Positions 34,980-44,807 are shown, counted from the first letter of the stretch. The stretch: 64,000 bases of DNA from Rhizobiales bacterium 62-47 (GCA_001899255.1 MKVX01000020.1:243511-307510), one strand, 5' to 3'. Notes: generated by a model not told the origin, from the sequence alone. A program made the numbers and translations.

Positions 34980-36419
34980 ATGCCTCATAAAAGCCGCGCA
35001 TTTCGCCCCGTACCGTTAACTCTGGCTGCTCTGCTGACGCTCCTGATCGGAGCCACGCCGGCGATGGCAGCGGAAGCACTGGACGGCGCGAAACTGGCGT
35101 GGCCATGGGCGTTGCCATTTGTCGGCATCCTGCTGTGCATTGCCACCGGGCCGGTGTTCTATCCGCACGTTTGGGAACATCACTTCGGCAAGATCACCAC
35201 CCTGTTGTCGGCGTTGATTGTGGTGCCACTGCTGCTGACAGCCGGTCTGCATACTGCCACCGCGGCGTTGCTCCACACCGCGCTGTTGGAATACATGCCA
35301 TTCATCCTGCTGCTGCTGGCACTCTATACCACGGCAGGCGGCATCTATCTCGAAGGCAACCTGCGCGACAGCGTCCTGACCAATACGGTCCTGCTCGCCG
35401 CCGGCACGCTGCTGGCGAGTCTCGTCGGCACCACAGGTGCTGCAATGATTCTGATCCGGCCGCTCATCCGCTGCAACGACGACCGCAAGACCAATGCCCA
35501 CGTCATCGTGTTTTTCATCTTCCTGGTCTGCAACATCGGCGGCTCGCTGACGCCGCTCGGCGATCCGCCGCTATTCATCGGCTTCCTCAAGGGCGTCAAC
35601 TTCTTCTGGACCACGCAATATCTGTGGTGGGAGACCTTGCTGGTCGGCGGCATCGTGCTGGCAATTTTCGTCGTCGTCGATACCGTTGTCCGCCGCCGCG
35701 AAAGCGGCATGCCCGAGATCAAGGATCCGACCCCGAACGCACCGCTCAGGCTGCATGGCAAGGTCAATCTGCTGCTGATCGCCGTCATCATCGCCGCGAT
35801 CCTGATGAGCGCGCAATGGAAGCCCGGTGTCAGCTTCAGCATTGCCGGCACAACGCTGGAGCTGCAGGACCTGCTGCGCGACGCCATCTTCGTGCTGACC
35901 GCCATCGCCTCGATCGCGTTGACGCAAACCAAGGACCGCATCGCCAACGGATTCACCTGGGGCCCGATCAAGGAAGTCGCGATCCTGTTCGCAGGCATCT
36001 TCATTTGTATCATGCCTGTCATGGCGATGTTGCAGGCGGGCACCGACGGACCGCTCGCGATGCTGCTCCGCCGCCTCGTCACGCACGCCGACGGCAGCCA
36101 CAATGCCGCGGCCTATTTCTGGCTCACCGGCGGATTGTCGTCGTTCCTGGACAACGCACCGACCTATCTGGTGTTCTTCCAATTGGCCGGGGGCGACGCC
36201 CAGACGCTGATGACGGCGCACGCGACGACATTGGCGGCGATCTCGATGGGCGCCGTCTACATGGGCGCCATGACCTATATCGGCAACGCACCCAATTTCA
36301 TGGTCTATGCGATCGCCAACGAGCGCGGCATCCGCATGCCGAGTTTCTTCGGTTACATGCTGTGGTCGATCGCGGTGCTGCTGCCGGTGTTTGTGCTGTT
36401 GACGCTGATCCGGTTTTGA
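34980..36419 (+). CDS. NhaD-like sodium:proton antiporter (ion transporter superfamily)
   Basis: A 479-residue inner-membrane protein with an N-terminal signal/TM (SRAFRPVPLTLAALLTLLIG) and about 12 further TMs. Family features include GTTGAAMILIRPLIR, NIGGSLTPLGDPPLFIGFL and a C-terminal GGLSSFLDNAPTYLVFF. These correspond to the two pseudo-repeats of NhaD/CitMHS-type transporters. Na+/H+ antiport is the likely activity, but dicarboxylate transport cannot be excluded. A short GAGCGC/GCGCTC hairpin overlaps its stop. Confidence 0.85.
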   Translation: MPHKSRAFRPVPLTLAALLTLLIGATPAMAAEALDGAKLAWPWALPFVGILLCIATGPVFYPHVWEHHFGKITTLLSALIVVPLLLTAGLHTATAALLHTALLEYMPFILLLLALYTTAGGIYLEGNLRDSVLTNTVLLAAGTLLASLVGTTGAAMILIRPLIRCNDDRKTNAHVIVFFIFLVCNIGGSLTPLGDPPLFIGFLKGVNFFWTTQYLWWETLLVGGIVLAIFVVVDTVVRRRESGMPEIKDPTPNAPLRLHGKVNLLLIAVIIAAILMSAQWKPGVSFSIAGTTLELQDLLRDAIFVLTAIASIALTQTKDRIANGFTWGPIKEVAILFAGIFICIMPVMAMLQAGTDGPLAMLLRRLVTHADGSHNAAAYFWLTGGLSSFLDNAPTYLVFFQLAGGDAQTLMTAHATTLAAISMGAVYMGAMTYIGNAPNFMVYAIANERGIRMPSFFGYMLWSIAVLLPVFVLLTLIRF

Positions 36420-36470
36420 GCGCCTTGCGCTCAGCGACGTGATGAGGTTGTGACGCCAGCGTCGACCGCC

Positions 36471-36902
36471 TCAACGTCCCACGATGACCCCGATGACATT
36501 GGGCGCCGCGAGATATTTCTCCTCAATCGCCGCCCGCGCCGCAGCACGGTTTTCCGGCGTCAGCAGGCCGCGCTTCTCGGCAAGAATCATCCAGCAATAG
36601 CCCCACCAGTCGGACAGCATGCCGTTGTCGTCCACCAGATCGTAGCCCTGCTCCGCGGCGAACAACCGCGCATGTGATTCATCGAGCGTATCAAGCCACG
36701 CATGGTCGGCGGTGGAGAACAGGTCGTCGCTGATGTCATCGATGGTGTAACCCCACACCGATTGGCACACCGCATTGAACTCACGATCAATTTGATCGTC
36801 ATCGACTGGCTGCCGCCGGGCCATCTGATGCAGGCGCGAAAGCGATCGCGCAAAATCGGCAATGCGGGTCAGCGCGAATTGACTGAAGGCGATGGTGGAC
36901 AT
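36471..36902 (-). CDS. Hypothetical protein
   Basis: A 143-residue acidic, soluble-looking protein that I do not recognise. It is rich in Asp and Trp (SVWGYTIDDISDDLF, LDTLDESHARLF, MLSDWWGYCWMIL) and ends with a hydrophobic NVIGVIVGR. No signal peptide or TM is present. I chose the ATG at 36902 because GAGG lies 5-8 bases ahead of it; the frame is open to 36950. It is convergent with the antiporter gene and its upstream region is AT-rich. Confidence 0.7.
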   Translation of the reverse strand: MSTIAFSQFALTRIADFARSLSRLHQMARRQPVDDDQIDREFNAVCQSVWGYTIDDISDDLFSTADHAWLDTLDESHARLFAAEQGYDLVDDNGMLSDWWGYCWMILAEKRGLLTPENRAAARAAIEEKYLAAPNVIGVIVGR

Positions 36903-37184
36903 GTAGTCCTCAATGGCTTGAACAGGCGCTAGATATGGTGTCGGAGACATTCCGAATCACAATGATATATCAATAACTTACTAAAGTGTTCTTAATTTGT
37001 TCCGATGCTGAATGGAACGTCAACAGCTCTTTTCCCGCACGAGTTCGGGCCAGACCGCGTCGAACCGGCATGCGAAGTTCCGATATCCGAATTTCTCCTC
37101 ACCCTCGTCACACTTTCGATCATCGAGTCGGGCCTCATCCTCATGCGGTCGAAAGCGAGTCGTCGTATTGGGGAGTACTCGACC

Positions 37185-37355
37185 ATGGTAGCCACGCCCT
37201 CACGCCCATGTGCGAACGAGATCAAACCCGCGCCCTTCACGCGCGATGCGAGGTCCGTCGACGTCGAGGAACTGCTCGCCGAAAATGACCGCTTACGCAA
37301 CCTCGTCGTGCAATTGTCGAAGCTCGTTATCAAGAACGTTGCCGACACGCGCTGA
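37185..37355 (+). CDS. Small coiled-coil protein upstream of glgP
   Basis: A 56-residue protein (MVATPSRPCANEIKPAPFTR, continuing) with a C-terminal amphipathic helix, VEELLAENDRLRNLVVQLSK, that has leucine-zipper spacing. A GGGGAG ribosome-binding site precedes the ATG at 37185. The frame is open further upstream (37005), but that part lacks coding character. It ends 66 bp before glgP. I do not know its function; a dimeric adaptor or regulator is possible. Confidence 0.6.
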   Translation: MVATPSRPCANEIKPAPFTRDARSVDVEELLAENDRLRNLVVQLSKLVIKNVADTR

Positions 37356-37421
37356 CGCAGCGCGGCGAGTTCCACGCTTTTACAAAAATTCTGGCGGTTA
37401 CGAGGCTGCGGCAATCGGGTT

Positions 37422-39974
37422 ATGATTGCGCATCGGGAACAACGTCAGGAATTCGGTTTGCTGCATCAATCATCCGCGACCCAAGTCAAGTCATCACCGC
37501 CGCTCGACGAGTCGGCGCTGGCTGAAATCAAAAGCGCCATTCTTGGCAAGTTGACTTTGGCGATTGGCAAGGATGCCGGCATCGCGACTGCACATGACTG
37601 GTACAAGGCGGCAGCGCTGGCGTTGCGCGACCGCATCGTGCATCGCTGGCTCGTGACCGACAAGGAGAACTACGACGCCGGCCGCAAGCGCGTCTACTAC
37701 ATGTCGCTCGAATTTCTGATCGGACGCCTGTTCACCGACGCGCTCAACAATATGGGGCTACTGCCCACGTTCACGGCCGCGCTCGGCGACCTTGGCGTCG
37801 ATCTCGCCGAGTTGCGCAAATGCGAGCCGGATGCGGCACTTGGCAACGGCGGCCTTGGCCGGCTCGCGGCGTGCTTCATGGAAAGCATGGCGACGCTCGC
37901 GATTCCCGCCATCGGCTACGGCATCCGTTACGACTTCGGGCTGTTCCGCCAGATCATCGCCGACGGACAGCAGCAGGAATATCCCGACGAGTGGCTGGCG
38001 TACGGCAACCCCTGGGAATTCCCGCGTCGCGAAGTCGTGCATGACGTTCACTTCGGCGGCCACGTCGACATCGTTCCGGAAAGCGATGGCCGCGATCGAT
38101 ATGTCTGGCATCCGGTGGAGACGGTGCGCGCGGTCGCGTACGATACGCCCATCGTCGGCTGGCACGGCACACACGTCAACGCGCTGCGGCTGTGGTCGGC
38201 GCGCGCCCGGGATCCGTTGCGGCTCGACATCTTCAACAGCGGCGATCATCTCGGCGCACTGTCGGAGCAGGCGCGCGCTGAGGCGATCTGCAAATTCCTC
38301 TATCCGAACGACGAGACTGAAGCAGGGCGGGAACTCCGGCTACGCCAGGAATACTTTTTCGTGTCCGCGTCGCTGCAGGACCTGGTCAACCGGCACCTCG
38401 ACTCGGTCGGCTCGCTGGAGACACTCTCTGCCAAGGCAGCGGTGCAGCTCAACGACACGCATCCCAGCCTCGCCGTTGCCGAGTTGATGCGTATCCTTGT
38501 CGATATCCACGGCATGGGATGGGACGCGGCTTGGCAAGTCACCACCAGGACGTTGTCCTACACCAATCATACCCTGCTGCCGGAAGCGCTCGAAGTCTGG
38601 CCGGTCGATTTGTTCGAGCGCATGCTGCCCCGGCATCTGCAGATCATCTATCGCATCAATGTCAGCCACCTCGAACGTGCCGAAGCCGCGCGGCCGCGCG
38701 ACGGCGCTTTCCGTGCTGCGGTGTCGATCATCGACGAGAATGCCGGACGGCGCGTCCGCATGGGTTACCTGGCATTCATCGGCGCGCATCGCATCAATGG
38801 TGTTTCGGCGATGCATTCCGAGCTGATGAAGGAAACGGTCTTTCGCGACCTGCACCAGCTTTATCCCGACCGCATCACCAACAAGACCAACGGCATCACC
38901 TTCCGCCGCTGGCTGATGCTGGCCAATCCGCGCCTGACTGAACTGCTGTGCGATGTGTGCGGCGATGCCGTGCTGGACGATCCGTCGCGGCTCAAGCTTC
39001 TTGAGAATTTCGCCAGCGATTCTGCCGTGCAACAGCAATTCCGCGCTATCAAACTGCACAACAAGGCGGCGCTGGCGCGCCTGATCCAGGAGCGCCTGGG
39101 TGTCCAGACCGGCCCTGACGCGCTGTTCGACGTGCAGATCAAGCGTATACACGAATACAAACGGCAACTCTTGAACATCCTGGCGACCATCGCGCTTTAC
39201 CAGGCCATCAAGGATGAGCCGCAACGCGATTGGGTACCGCGCGTCAAGATCTTCGCCGGAAAAGCTGCGGCGAGCTATCACTACGCCAAGCTCACCATCA
39301 AATTGATCAACGACGTCGCCAAGGTCATCAACAACGATCCGGCAATCGGCGGACGACTGAAGGTCGCCTTCCTTGCCGACTACAATGTCAGCCTTGCCGA
39401 GGTGATTATCCCTGCCGCCGATCTGTCGGAACAAATTTCGACAGCGGGCATGGAAGCATCGGGCACAGGCAACATGAAGCTGGCGCTGAACGGTGCGCTC
39501 ACCGTCGGTACGCTGGATGGCGCCAATATCGAGATCCGCGACAATGTCGGGCCGGACAATATCGCCATCTTCGGCATGAATGCGGAAGAGGTGATGACTC
39601 GCCGCGCGCATGGACTCGACGCAAGCGATGTGATCGCCCGCTCACCACGGCTGGCCCGCGCGATCGAGGCGCTTGCCAGCGGCGCTTTCTCGCCCGACGA
39701 ACCGGACCGTTTCGCGCTGATCGCCGAAACGCTGCGCTATCGCGACCCGTACATGGTGTGCGCCGATTTCGACAGTTATTACGAGGCTCAGCACGGCATC
39801 GATGTGCGCTGGCGAACCGTCCCGGCCTGGACCCGCGCCAGCATGCTCAACGTCGCACGCATGGCGTGGTTTTCATCGGACCGCACCATTCGCGAATACG
39901 CCGAGGATATCTGGGACGTCCCCGTCGATCCAGTCATGCCCGCGCGCGCGCCGAAAACGCAAAAGGCACAGTAA
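37422..39974 (+). CDS. glgP: Glycogen/alpha-glucan phosphorylase
   Basis: An 850-residue PLP-dependent GT35 enzyme that releases glucose 1-phosphate from alpha-1,4-glucans. Visible motifs: VYYMSLEFLIGRLFTDALNN near residue 90, DAALGNGGLGRLAACFMES, QLNDTHPSLAVAELMR, KTNGITFRRW and the PLP-lysine signature EASGTGNMKLALNGALTVGT near residue 680. Full length. No other glycogen gene lies beside it, so storage metabolism is split across the genome. Confidence 0.97.
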   Translation: MIAHREQRQEFGLLHQSSATQVKSSPPLDESALAEIKSAILGKLTLAIGKDAGIATAHDWYKAAALALRDRIVHRWLVTDKENYDAGRKRVYYMSLEFLIGRLFTDALNNMGLLPTFTAALGDLGVDLAELRKCEPDAALGNGGLGRLAACFMESMATLAIPAIGYGIRYDFGLFRQIIADGQQQEYPDEWLAYGNPWEFPRREVVHDVHFGGHVDIVPESDGRDRYVWHPVETVRAVAYDTPIVGWHGTHVNALRLWSARARDPLRLDIFNSGDHLGALSEQARAEAICKFLYPNDETEAGRELRLRQEYFFVSASLQDLVNRHLDSVGSLETLSAKAAVQLNDTHPSLAVAELMRILVDIHGMGWDAAWQVTTRTLSYTNHTLLPEALEVWPVDLFERMLPRHLQIIYRINVSHLERAEAARPRDGAFRAAVSIIDENAGRRVRMGYLAFIGAHRINGVSAMHSELMKETVFRDLHQLYPDRITNKTNGITFRRWLMLANPRLTELLCDVCGDAVLDDPSRLKLLENFASDSAVQQQFRAIKLHNKAALARLIQERLGVQTGPDALFDVQIKRIHEYKRQLLNILATIALYQAIKDEPQRDWVPRVKIFAGKAAASYHYAKLTIKLINDVAKVINNDPAIGGRLKVAFLADYNVSLAEVIIPAADLSEQISTAGMEASGTGNMKLALNGALTVGTLDGANIEIRDNVGPDNIAIFGMNAEEVMTRRAHGLDASDVIARSPRLARAIEALASGAFSPDEPDRFALIAETLRYRDPYMVCADFDSYYEAQHGIDVRWRTVPAWTRASMLNVARMAWFSSDRTIREYAEDIWDVPVDPVMPARAPKTQKAQ

Positions 39975-40073
39975 CCTGCAAGGTTATTGAATTTGATCGG
40001 ACGTTGCTTCATTCCATGACGATGGATTTTCGCATCGGCGTCGGCCGATGGCGCCATTCGTCTGGAGACGGTC

Positions 40074-40910
40074 ATGCTGATCAGGTCGCCTGAGATCGCC
40101 GAGCATCTGTTCGATCAAGCTACACGGGTCAGCGCCGGTGACAGCCAGTGGCGCGGCCAGACCAGCGACGACTACTGGGCCTTCATCGGCCCGTTCGGCG
40201 GAGTGACGTCGGCGACCATGCTGCGCGCCATCCTCGAACATTCCCAGCGCGAGGGCGATCCTCTGTCGTTGACGGTGCATTTTTGCGCGCCGATCGCCCG
40301 CGGCGCATTCGATCTCGATGTCCGACTGATCAAGGCCAACCGCTCGACACAACACTGGAGCGTCGAACTCACGCAACAGGGCGGCGACGTCGCCGCCTTC
40401 GCGACCGCTGCACTGGCGGCGCGGCGGCCTTCTTGGTCGCATCAACCGAACCAGCGGCCCGATGCGACACCGTTCGAACAAACGCGGCGCTATCCGAAGA
40501 GCCATCTCGGCATGTCGTGGGTGCATCAATACGATTTTCGTTTCGTCGAAGGTCAGCCGGCGCTGGATGGCGCGCCGCAGACCACACTGGCGAGTCCATT
40601 CTCGAAACTATGGATCGCCGACACCGCACCGCGGCAGATCGACGTGCTGTCGCTGATGTCGATGTCCGATACCTTGTTCGGCCGCATCTTCCACGTCCGC
40701 GGCGAGTTGGTGCCGTTCGGCACCGTGTCGCTGACAACCTATTTTCACGCCGACAGCGAAGACCTGCGCAGCGAGGAGGCCCGTCAGGTGCTGGCCATCG
40801 CCAACGCCAGCAGCTTTCACAAGAACTACGCCGACCAGACCGGCGAGCTGTGGTCGCCGGGCGGTCGCCTGTTGGCGACCACCCACCAGATCGCCTACTT
40901 CAAGGCATGA
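40074..40910 (+). CDS. Acyl-CoA thioesterase, TesB-like double hotdog
   Basis: A 278-residue protein with two hotdog halves. The first has WAFIGPFGGVTSATMLRAIL and LTVHFCAPIARGAFDLDV; the second has the IDVLSLMSMSDTLFGRIFHV region and FGTVSLTTYFHAD. It probably hydrolyses acyl-CoA thioesters; chain length is unknown. GGAGACGGTC precedes the ATG at 40074. It ends at a perfect bidirectional hairpin shared with pckA. Confidence 0.87.
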   Translation: MLIRSPEIAEHLFDQATRVSAGDSQWRGQTSDDYWAFIGPFGGVTSATMLRAILEHSQREGDPLSLTVHFCAPIARGAFDLDVRLIKANRSTQHWSVELTQQGGDVAAFATAALAARRPSWSHQPNQRPDATPFEQTRRYPKSHLGMSWVHQYDFRFVEGQPALDGAPQTTLASPFSKLWIADTAPRQIDVLSLMSMSDTLFGRIFHVRGELVPFGTVSLTTYFHADSEDLRSEEARQVLAIANASSFHKNYADQTGELWSPGGRLLATTHQIAYFKA

Positions 40911-40936
40911 AAGAGGGCGGCTTGAGCCGCCCTCTT
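40911..40936. terminator. Bidirectional terminator between the thioesterase gene and pckA
   Basis: AAGAGGGCGGC, loop TTGA, GCCGCCCTCTT: a perfect 11-bp stem directly after the thioesterase stop and about 40 bp past the pckA stop on the other strand. The A/T-flanked stem gives T-runs in both directions. Confidence 0.85.
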
Positions 40937-40978
40937 GATTGGTCCGAGCTGGTTCAGACCAGCCGCGCCGGCGCGGAA

Positions 40979-42595
40979 TTACTCGGCCGCGAGTTTGACG
41001 TCCGGAGCCGCGGCGCGAACCTCGGCGTCGACATGATCTTCGAACTTGGCGAAGTTCTTCTGGAACATGGCGACCAGATTGCGCGCGGTCTTGTCGAACT
41101 CGGCCTTGTCCTTCCACGTGTTCACCGGATCGAGAATTTCGCTCGGCACCCCCGGCAGCGCGGTCGGCACCGCGAAGCCGAAATACTTGTCGGTGCGGAA
41201 TTCGACGTTACGCAGCGACCCATCAAGCGCCGCACTGAGCAGCGCGCGCGTCACCTTGATCGGCATCCGGCTGCCGACGCCATACTTGCCGCCAGTCCAG
41301 CCGGTATTGACCAGCCAGCAATCGACATTGTGCTTGGCGATCAGTTCGCGCAGCAGATTGCCGTATTCGGCTGGATGACGCGGCAGGAACGGCGAGCCGA
41401 AGCAGGCCGAGAATTCCGGCTGCGGCTCGTTGCCCAGGCCGCGCTCGGTACCGGCCACCTTGGCGGTGTAGCCCGAGAGGAAGTGATACATCGCTTGCGC
41501 CGGCGTCAGCTTGGCGATCGGCGGCAACACGCCGAAGGCATCGGCCGCCAGCATCACCAGGTTCTTCGGCTGACCGGCGCGACCGGTCGGCGAGGCGTTG
41601 GGGATGAAATCCAGCGGATAAGCCGACCGCGTGTTCTCGGTCTTCGAGCCGTCGTCAAAATCCGGTTCGCGCGTCGCGGGATCAAGCACGACGTTTTCGA
41701 GCACCGCGCCGAACCGCCGGCTCGCCGCATAGATCGCCGGCTCGGCTTCCTCCGACAACCTGATGGTCTTGGCGTAACAGCCACCTTCGAAATTGAAGAT
41801 GCCGTCCTTGCCCCAACCGTGCTCGTCGTCGCCGATCAGCGTGCGCTTCGGATCGGCAGACAGCGTCGTCTTGCCGGTGCCGGACAGACCGAAGAAAATC
41901 GCGCTGTCGCCGTTGGGACCGACATTGGCCGAACAGTGCATCGGCATCACGCCCTTGGCGGGGAGATAGTAGTTCAGCGTCGTGAATACCGACTTCTTCA
42001 TCTCGCCGGCATAATAAGACCCGCCGATCAGGACGATCTTGCGGGCGAAATCGATGGCCACGACGTTCTCCGAACGGACGCCATGACGTTTAGGATCGGC
42101 GCGGAAGCTCGGCAGATCGATGATCGTCAGTTCCGGCACGAAGCTCGCGAGTTCGGCGGTGTCCGGACGACGCAACAGCGTGCGAATGAACAGCGAATGC
42201 CAGGCGAGTTCGGTGTAAACGCGGGTCTTGATCTGGAATGCCGGGTCGGCGCCGCCGTAGAGGTCCTGAGCAAACAGCGACATGCCCTCGGCGTGCTTGA
42301 TGAAATCTTCGTGCAGCGCCTGAAACTGCTCGGACGTGATCGACTGGTTGCCTGCCCACCACATCGTCTTGTCGGTGGTGGCGTCGCGGACCGTAAACTT
42401 GTCCTTGGGGCTGCGGCCGGTGAACACGCCCGTCTCCGCGCACAGCACGCCGTCGACCGTCAGTTCGGCTTCGCCTGCCTTCAGTGCGTATTCGTAAAGC
42501 TGCGGCGTTCCGAGATTCCAGCGCACCTCTTTGAGATTTTTTAAGCCGAATTTGTCGACGCCGAAAGCGCCGTTGCGTACACCCGTCTCTTGCAC
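40979..42595 (-). CDS. pckA: Phosphoenolpyruvate carboxykinase (ATP)
   Basis: A 538-residue gluconeogenic enzyme converting oxaloacetate and ATP to PEP and CO2. Visible: [16 protein letters not shown] near residue 55, MHCSANVG, the P-loop [14 protein letters not shown], and GDDEHGW (metal and nucleotide site). The GTG start at 42595 follows a strong GAGGAGG ribosome-binding site. Adjacency to chvI-chvG is a known arrangement in Rhizobiales, where pckA expression is linked to carbon source and envelope signalling. Confidence 0.97.
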   Translation of the reverse strand: MQETGVRNGAFGVDKFGLKNLKEVRWNLGTPQLYEYALKAGEAELTVDGVLCAETGVFTGRSPKDKFTVRDATTDKTMWWAGNQSITSEQFQALHEDFIKHAEGMSLFAQDLYGGADPAFQIKTRVYTELAWHSLFIRTLLRRPDTAELASFVPELTIIDLPSFRADPKRHGVRSENVVAIDFARKIVLIGGSYYAGEMKKSVFTTLNYYLPAKGVMPMHCSANVGPNGDSAIFFGLSGTGKTTLSADPKRTLIGDDEHGWGKDGIFNFEGGCYAKTIRLSEEAEPAIYAASRRFGAVLENVVLDPATREPDFDDGSKTENTRSAYPLDFIPNASPTGRAGQPKNLVMLAADAFGVLPPIAKLTPAQAMYHFLSGYTAKVAGTERGLGNEPQPEFSACFGSPFLPRHPAEYGNLLRELIAKHNVDCWLVNTGWTGGKYGVGSRMPIKVTRALLSAALDGSLRNVEFRTDKYFGFAVPTALPGVPSEILDPVNTWKDKAEFDKTARNLVAMFQKNFAKFEDHVDAEVRAAAPDVKLAAE

Positions 42596-42957
42596 GAAAG
42601 ATTCCTCCTCGAAACCGCTTGTTCTGAACCGCTCGATCGATGCGATCGCACGGCTCCGTCGCGGAGACCGTGAATATAGCTAACCGGCCCTGATCCCGCG
42701 ACCTAATACTGACGACCACGAAACCTGCCAAGCCGATCCCTAAGAATTGGCCGAATCCAAGACAAAAGGACTAGTCAAAGGTCACATAAGGGATGTGCTT
42801 TGAAAGCATTCTTCGCCGCCGTCGCACCCGTCTCGCGCGGGCTTCTGCACTGACAATACACTAGAGCCAAAGACGTCCAGTGTCCTTATCGAAACGGAAG
42901 TTCGCTTAACGGGCGCGCCGCAACGTCGCGCAAACCTCGGATTCAGGACAATAGGCA
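42596..42957. other. Intergenic region upstream of pckA
   Basis: A 362-bp stretch between the pckA start and the hugZ-like stop, both genes on the minus strand. It must carry the pckA promoter. I see a strong ribosome-binding site and a 13-bp palindrome at 42796-42808, but no convincing -35/-10 pair and no open gene. Confidence 0.5.
42796..42808. promoter_or_regulatory. Palindrome upstream of pckA, operator candidate
   Basis: TGCTTTGAAAGCA is a perfect 6-1-6 palindrome about 200 bp before the pckA start. Position fits a regulatory site for pckA; the protein is unknown and chance cannot be excluded for so short a dyad. Confidence 0.35.
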
Positions 42958-43695
42958 TCATTGCACAGGCAAGTTGCGTGCCTGCACAGCAAGCATTTTC
43001 AGCGTCTGTCGCAGCGCATCAGGTGTCGTCACCCGCTGCGGAAACGCGAGTCGCGCCGTTGCGCGGTCGTTTTGCAGATCGAGGCCATCGGGGTCGCAGC
43101 CAACGCAACGCCAGTCACCGGGCGCGGCCCCCAGCAGCCGGGTTGCATAAAGATTGAGCGCTTCAAGGTGATCGGCGTTCATATGCGCGACAGCGTCCTG
43201 CTCGGCCTCCAGTAATGTCTCCGCCCCGGTCAGATCGGTCAGGACCTGGCTGGCGTCGAGATCGACGATCCGCCCGAAGCCGGCGACCAAATGCAGGCTT
43301 TCGGGGGCGATCCGGAAGAAGCGAAAATCATCAAAATCGACAAAGGCTTCCGCCGAAGGATGGGCGTGGAGGTAACGTCGGCGGACAACCGGTACCAGGT
43401 CCGCTTCGGTCTCGGTTGCGGTCCCAGCCAGCATGATCCGGGCGCCTTTCAGCGGGTCGCCCGCCACTCGCTCATCGAGCATCAGCGACACCCGCGGATC
43501 GCCCAAGACATTGCGGGTATGGACCGCTAGGCGGGATATCAGCAGGATCGGGGATCCATCAAAATGACTGGCAACATTGACGAGCGAACAGTACGGGGCT
43601 CCGCTTGGCATCAGCGTCGCCAGGGCACCCTGCCGGCTGCGCCGCAGCAGCGAGCGCGCCAGCGTTCTGGGATCGAAGTCGGTGGTGGGCTGCAT
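42958..43695 (-). CDS. HugZ-like heme/FMN-binding split-barrel protein
   Basis: A 245-residue protein. The N-terminal pyridoxamine-5'-phosphate-oxidase-like split barrel (residues 10-150: GALATLMPSGAPYCSLVNVA, ILLISRLAVHTRNV, ARIMLAGTATE) is followed by a C-terminal DUF2470-type domain with VAHMNADHLEAL. This architecture is that of HugZ-type heme oxygenases, which degrade heme for iron; some members are only FMN-binding. I chose the ATG at 43695, preceded by AGGAATTT; the frame is open to 43857. It is divergent from chvI. Confidence 0.8.
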   Translation of the reverse strand: MQPTTDFDPRTLARSLLRRSRQGALATLMPSGAPYCSLVNVASHFDGSPILLISRLAVHTRNVLGDPRVSLMLDERVAGDPLKGARIMLAGTATETEADLVPVVRRRYLHAHPSAEAFVDFDDFRFFRIAPESLHLVAGFGRIVDLDASQVLTDLTGAETLLEAEQDAVAHMNADHLEALNLYATRLLGAAPGDWRCVGCDPDGLDLQNDRATARLAFPQRVTTPDALRQTLKMLAVQARNLPVQ

Positions 43696-44008
43696 TATTA
43701 AATTCCTGAAATGAAAGAGCCTTTTCCCGGACACATTCAAGCTTATATAGGCTTGATCTGGAACTTGCGGTTCTTTCAAACGTTTGATGGAACTCGGCCA
43801 CACTTCAGCCCAGCTTGCATTGCTCGCTGGCCCGGTTCCGGGGCATGATCCGGACAAACAGCGACCGGATTTCCGGTGAGGTCATGCCCGATGGCAACAT
43901 AAACAACGTCTGATTTGACCTGGTTAGATCGGAAATCCTGGCCACCCTGATACGCGACAGTGTCGAAATGATCGACGCTCTCACCACCCCGCTTCGGAAA
44001 GCAGGCTC
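43696..44008. other. Divergent intergenic region hugZ-like/chvI
   Basis: A 313-bp stretch. It holds a perfect 12-bp palindrome (43776-43787), a possible minus-strand -10 TATATA within AAGCTTATATAGGCTT near 43740-43755, and further partial dyads, but no gene. No clear promoter for chvI was recognised. Confidence 0.5.
43776..43787. promoter_or_regulatory. LacI-like palindrome upstream of the hugZ-like gene
   Basis: TCAAACGTTTGA is a perfect palindrome with the central CG step typical of LacI/GalR-family operators. It lies 81 bp upstream of the hugZ-like start and about 220 bp from chvI. The binding protein is not identifiable from this window. Confidence 0.45.
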
Positions 44009-44710
44009 ATGCCCACAATCGCCCTGGTCGATGACGACCGCAACATTCTGACGTCCGTTTCGATCGCGCTGGAAGCCGAAGGCTACCGCATCATGACCTA
44101 TACGGATGGCGCTTCGGCGTTGGACGGTTTCCGCACCAGCCCACCCGACCTCGCCGTACTGGATATCAAGATGCCGCGCATGGACGGCATGGAGACGCTG
44201 CGGCGGCTTCGACAGAAATCCGACCTGCCCGTCATCTTCCTGACGTCGAAGGACGAGGAGATCGACGAATTGTTCGGCCTCAAGATGGGCGCCGACGATT
44301 TCATCCGCAAACCCTTCTCGCAGCGTCTGCTGGTCGAGCGCGTGAAGGCCGTGCTCCGCCGCTCGGCGCCGAAAGATCCCACGGCGGCGCCAAAGGAAAA
44401 CGATGCCAAGGCGCTGGATCGCGGCCTGCTGCGCATGGATCCGGAACGTCACACCTGCACGTGGAAGAACGAGCCGGTCACCCTGACCGTGACCGAATTT
44501 CTCATCCTGCAGGCACTGGCCACTCGTCCGGGCGTGGTGAAGAGCCGCAACGCCCTGATGGACGCGGCCTATGACGATCAGGTCTATGTCGACGACCGCA
44601 CCATCGACAGCCACATCAAGCGGCTGCGCAAGAAATTCAAGGTGGTCGACGACGACTTCGAGATGATCGAGACCCTGTATGGCGTCGGCTATCGTTTCAA
44701 GGAAACCTGA
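44009..44710 (+). CDS. chvI: Response regulator ChvI
   Basis: A 233-residue OmpR-type regulator. The receiver has phospho-acceptor Asp52 ([12 protein letters not shown]), the acidic pair in VDDD and Lys102 in IRKPF. The C-terminal winged helix contains [19 protein letters not shown] and [17 protein letters not shown]. It pairs with ChvG immediately downstream. In Rhizobiales ChvGI senses acid or envelope stress and controls exopolysaccharide, motility and virulence or symbiosis genes. Confidence 0.95.
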   Translation: MPTIALVDDDRNILTSVSIALEAEGYRIMTYTDGASALDGFRTSPPDLAVLDIKMPRMDGMETLRRLRQKSDLPVIFLTSKDEEIDELFGLKMGADDFIRKPFSQRLLVERVKAVLRRSAPKDPTAAPKENDAKALDRGLLRMDPERHTCTWKNEPVTLTVTEFLILQALATRPGVVKSRNALMDAAYDDQVYVDDRTIDSHIKRLRKKFKVVDDDFEMIETLYGVGYRFKET

Positions 44711-44786
44711 GGCGGGATGCCGCGATGCTGTGGGATTGCCGCAGCATCGCCGCGCACGTGCGCCTACCATGACCAGCGCCCAACGG

Positions 44787-44807
44787 CCCCGCGCGGGCTT
44801 TTTTGTT
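44787..44807 (+). terminator. Weak hairpin with T-run between chvI and chvG
   Basis: GCCC, loop CGCGC, GGGC followed by six Ts. The stem is only 4 bp, so it probably acts as a partial terminator or attenuator that lowers chvG relative to chvI. Confidence 0.4.

Noticed and set aside
36418..36432. GAGCGC-CTT-GCGCTC hairpin overlapping the NhaD-like stop
   Set aside because: Only a 6-bp stem with no T tract on either strand; too weak to call a terminator.
37005..37184. Upstream extension of the 56-residue protein before glgP
   Set aside because: The first 60 codons lack coding character, whereas the internal ATG has a good ribosome-binding site.
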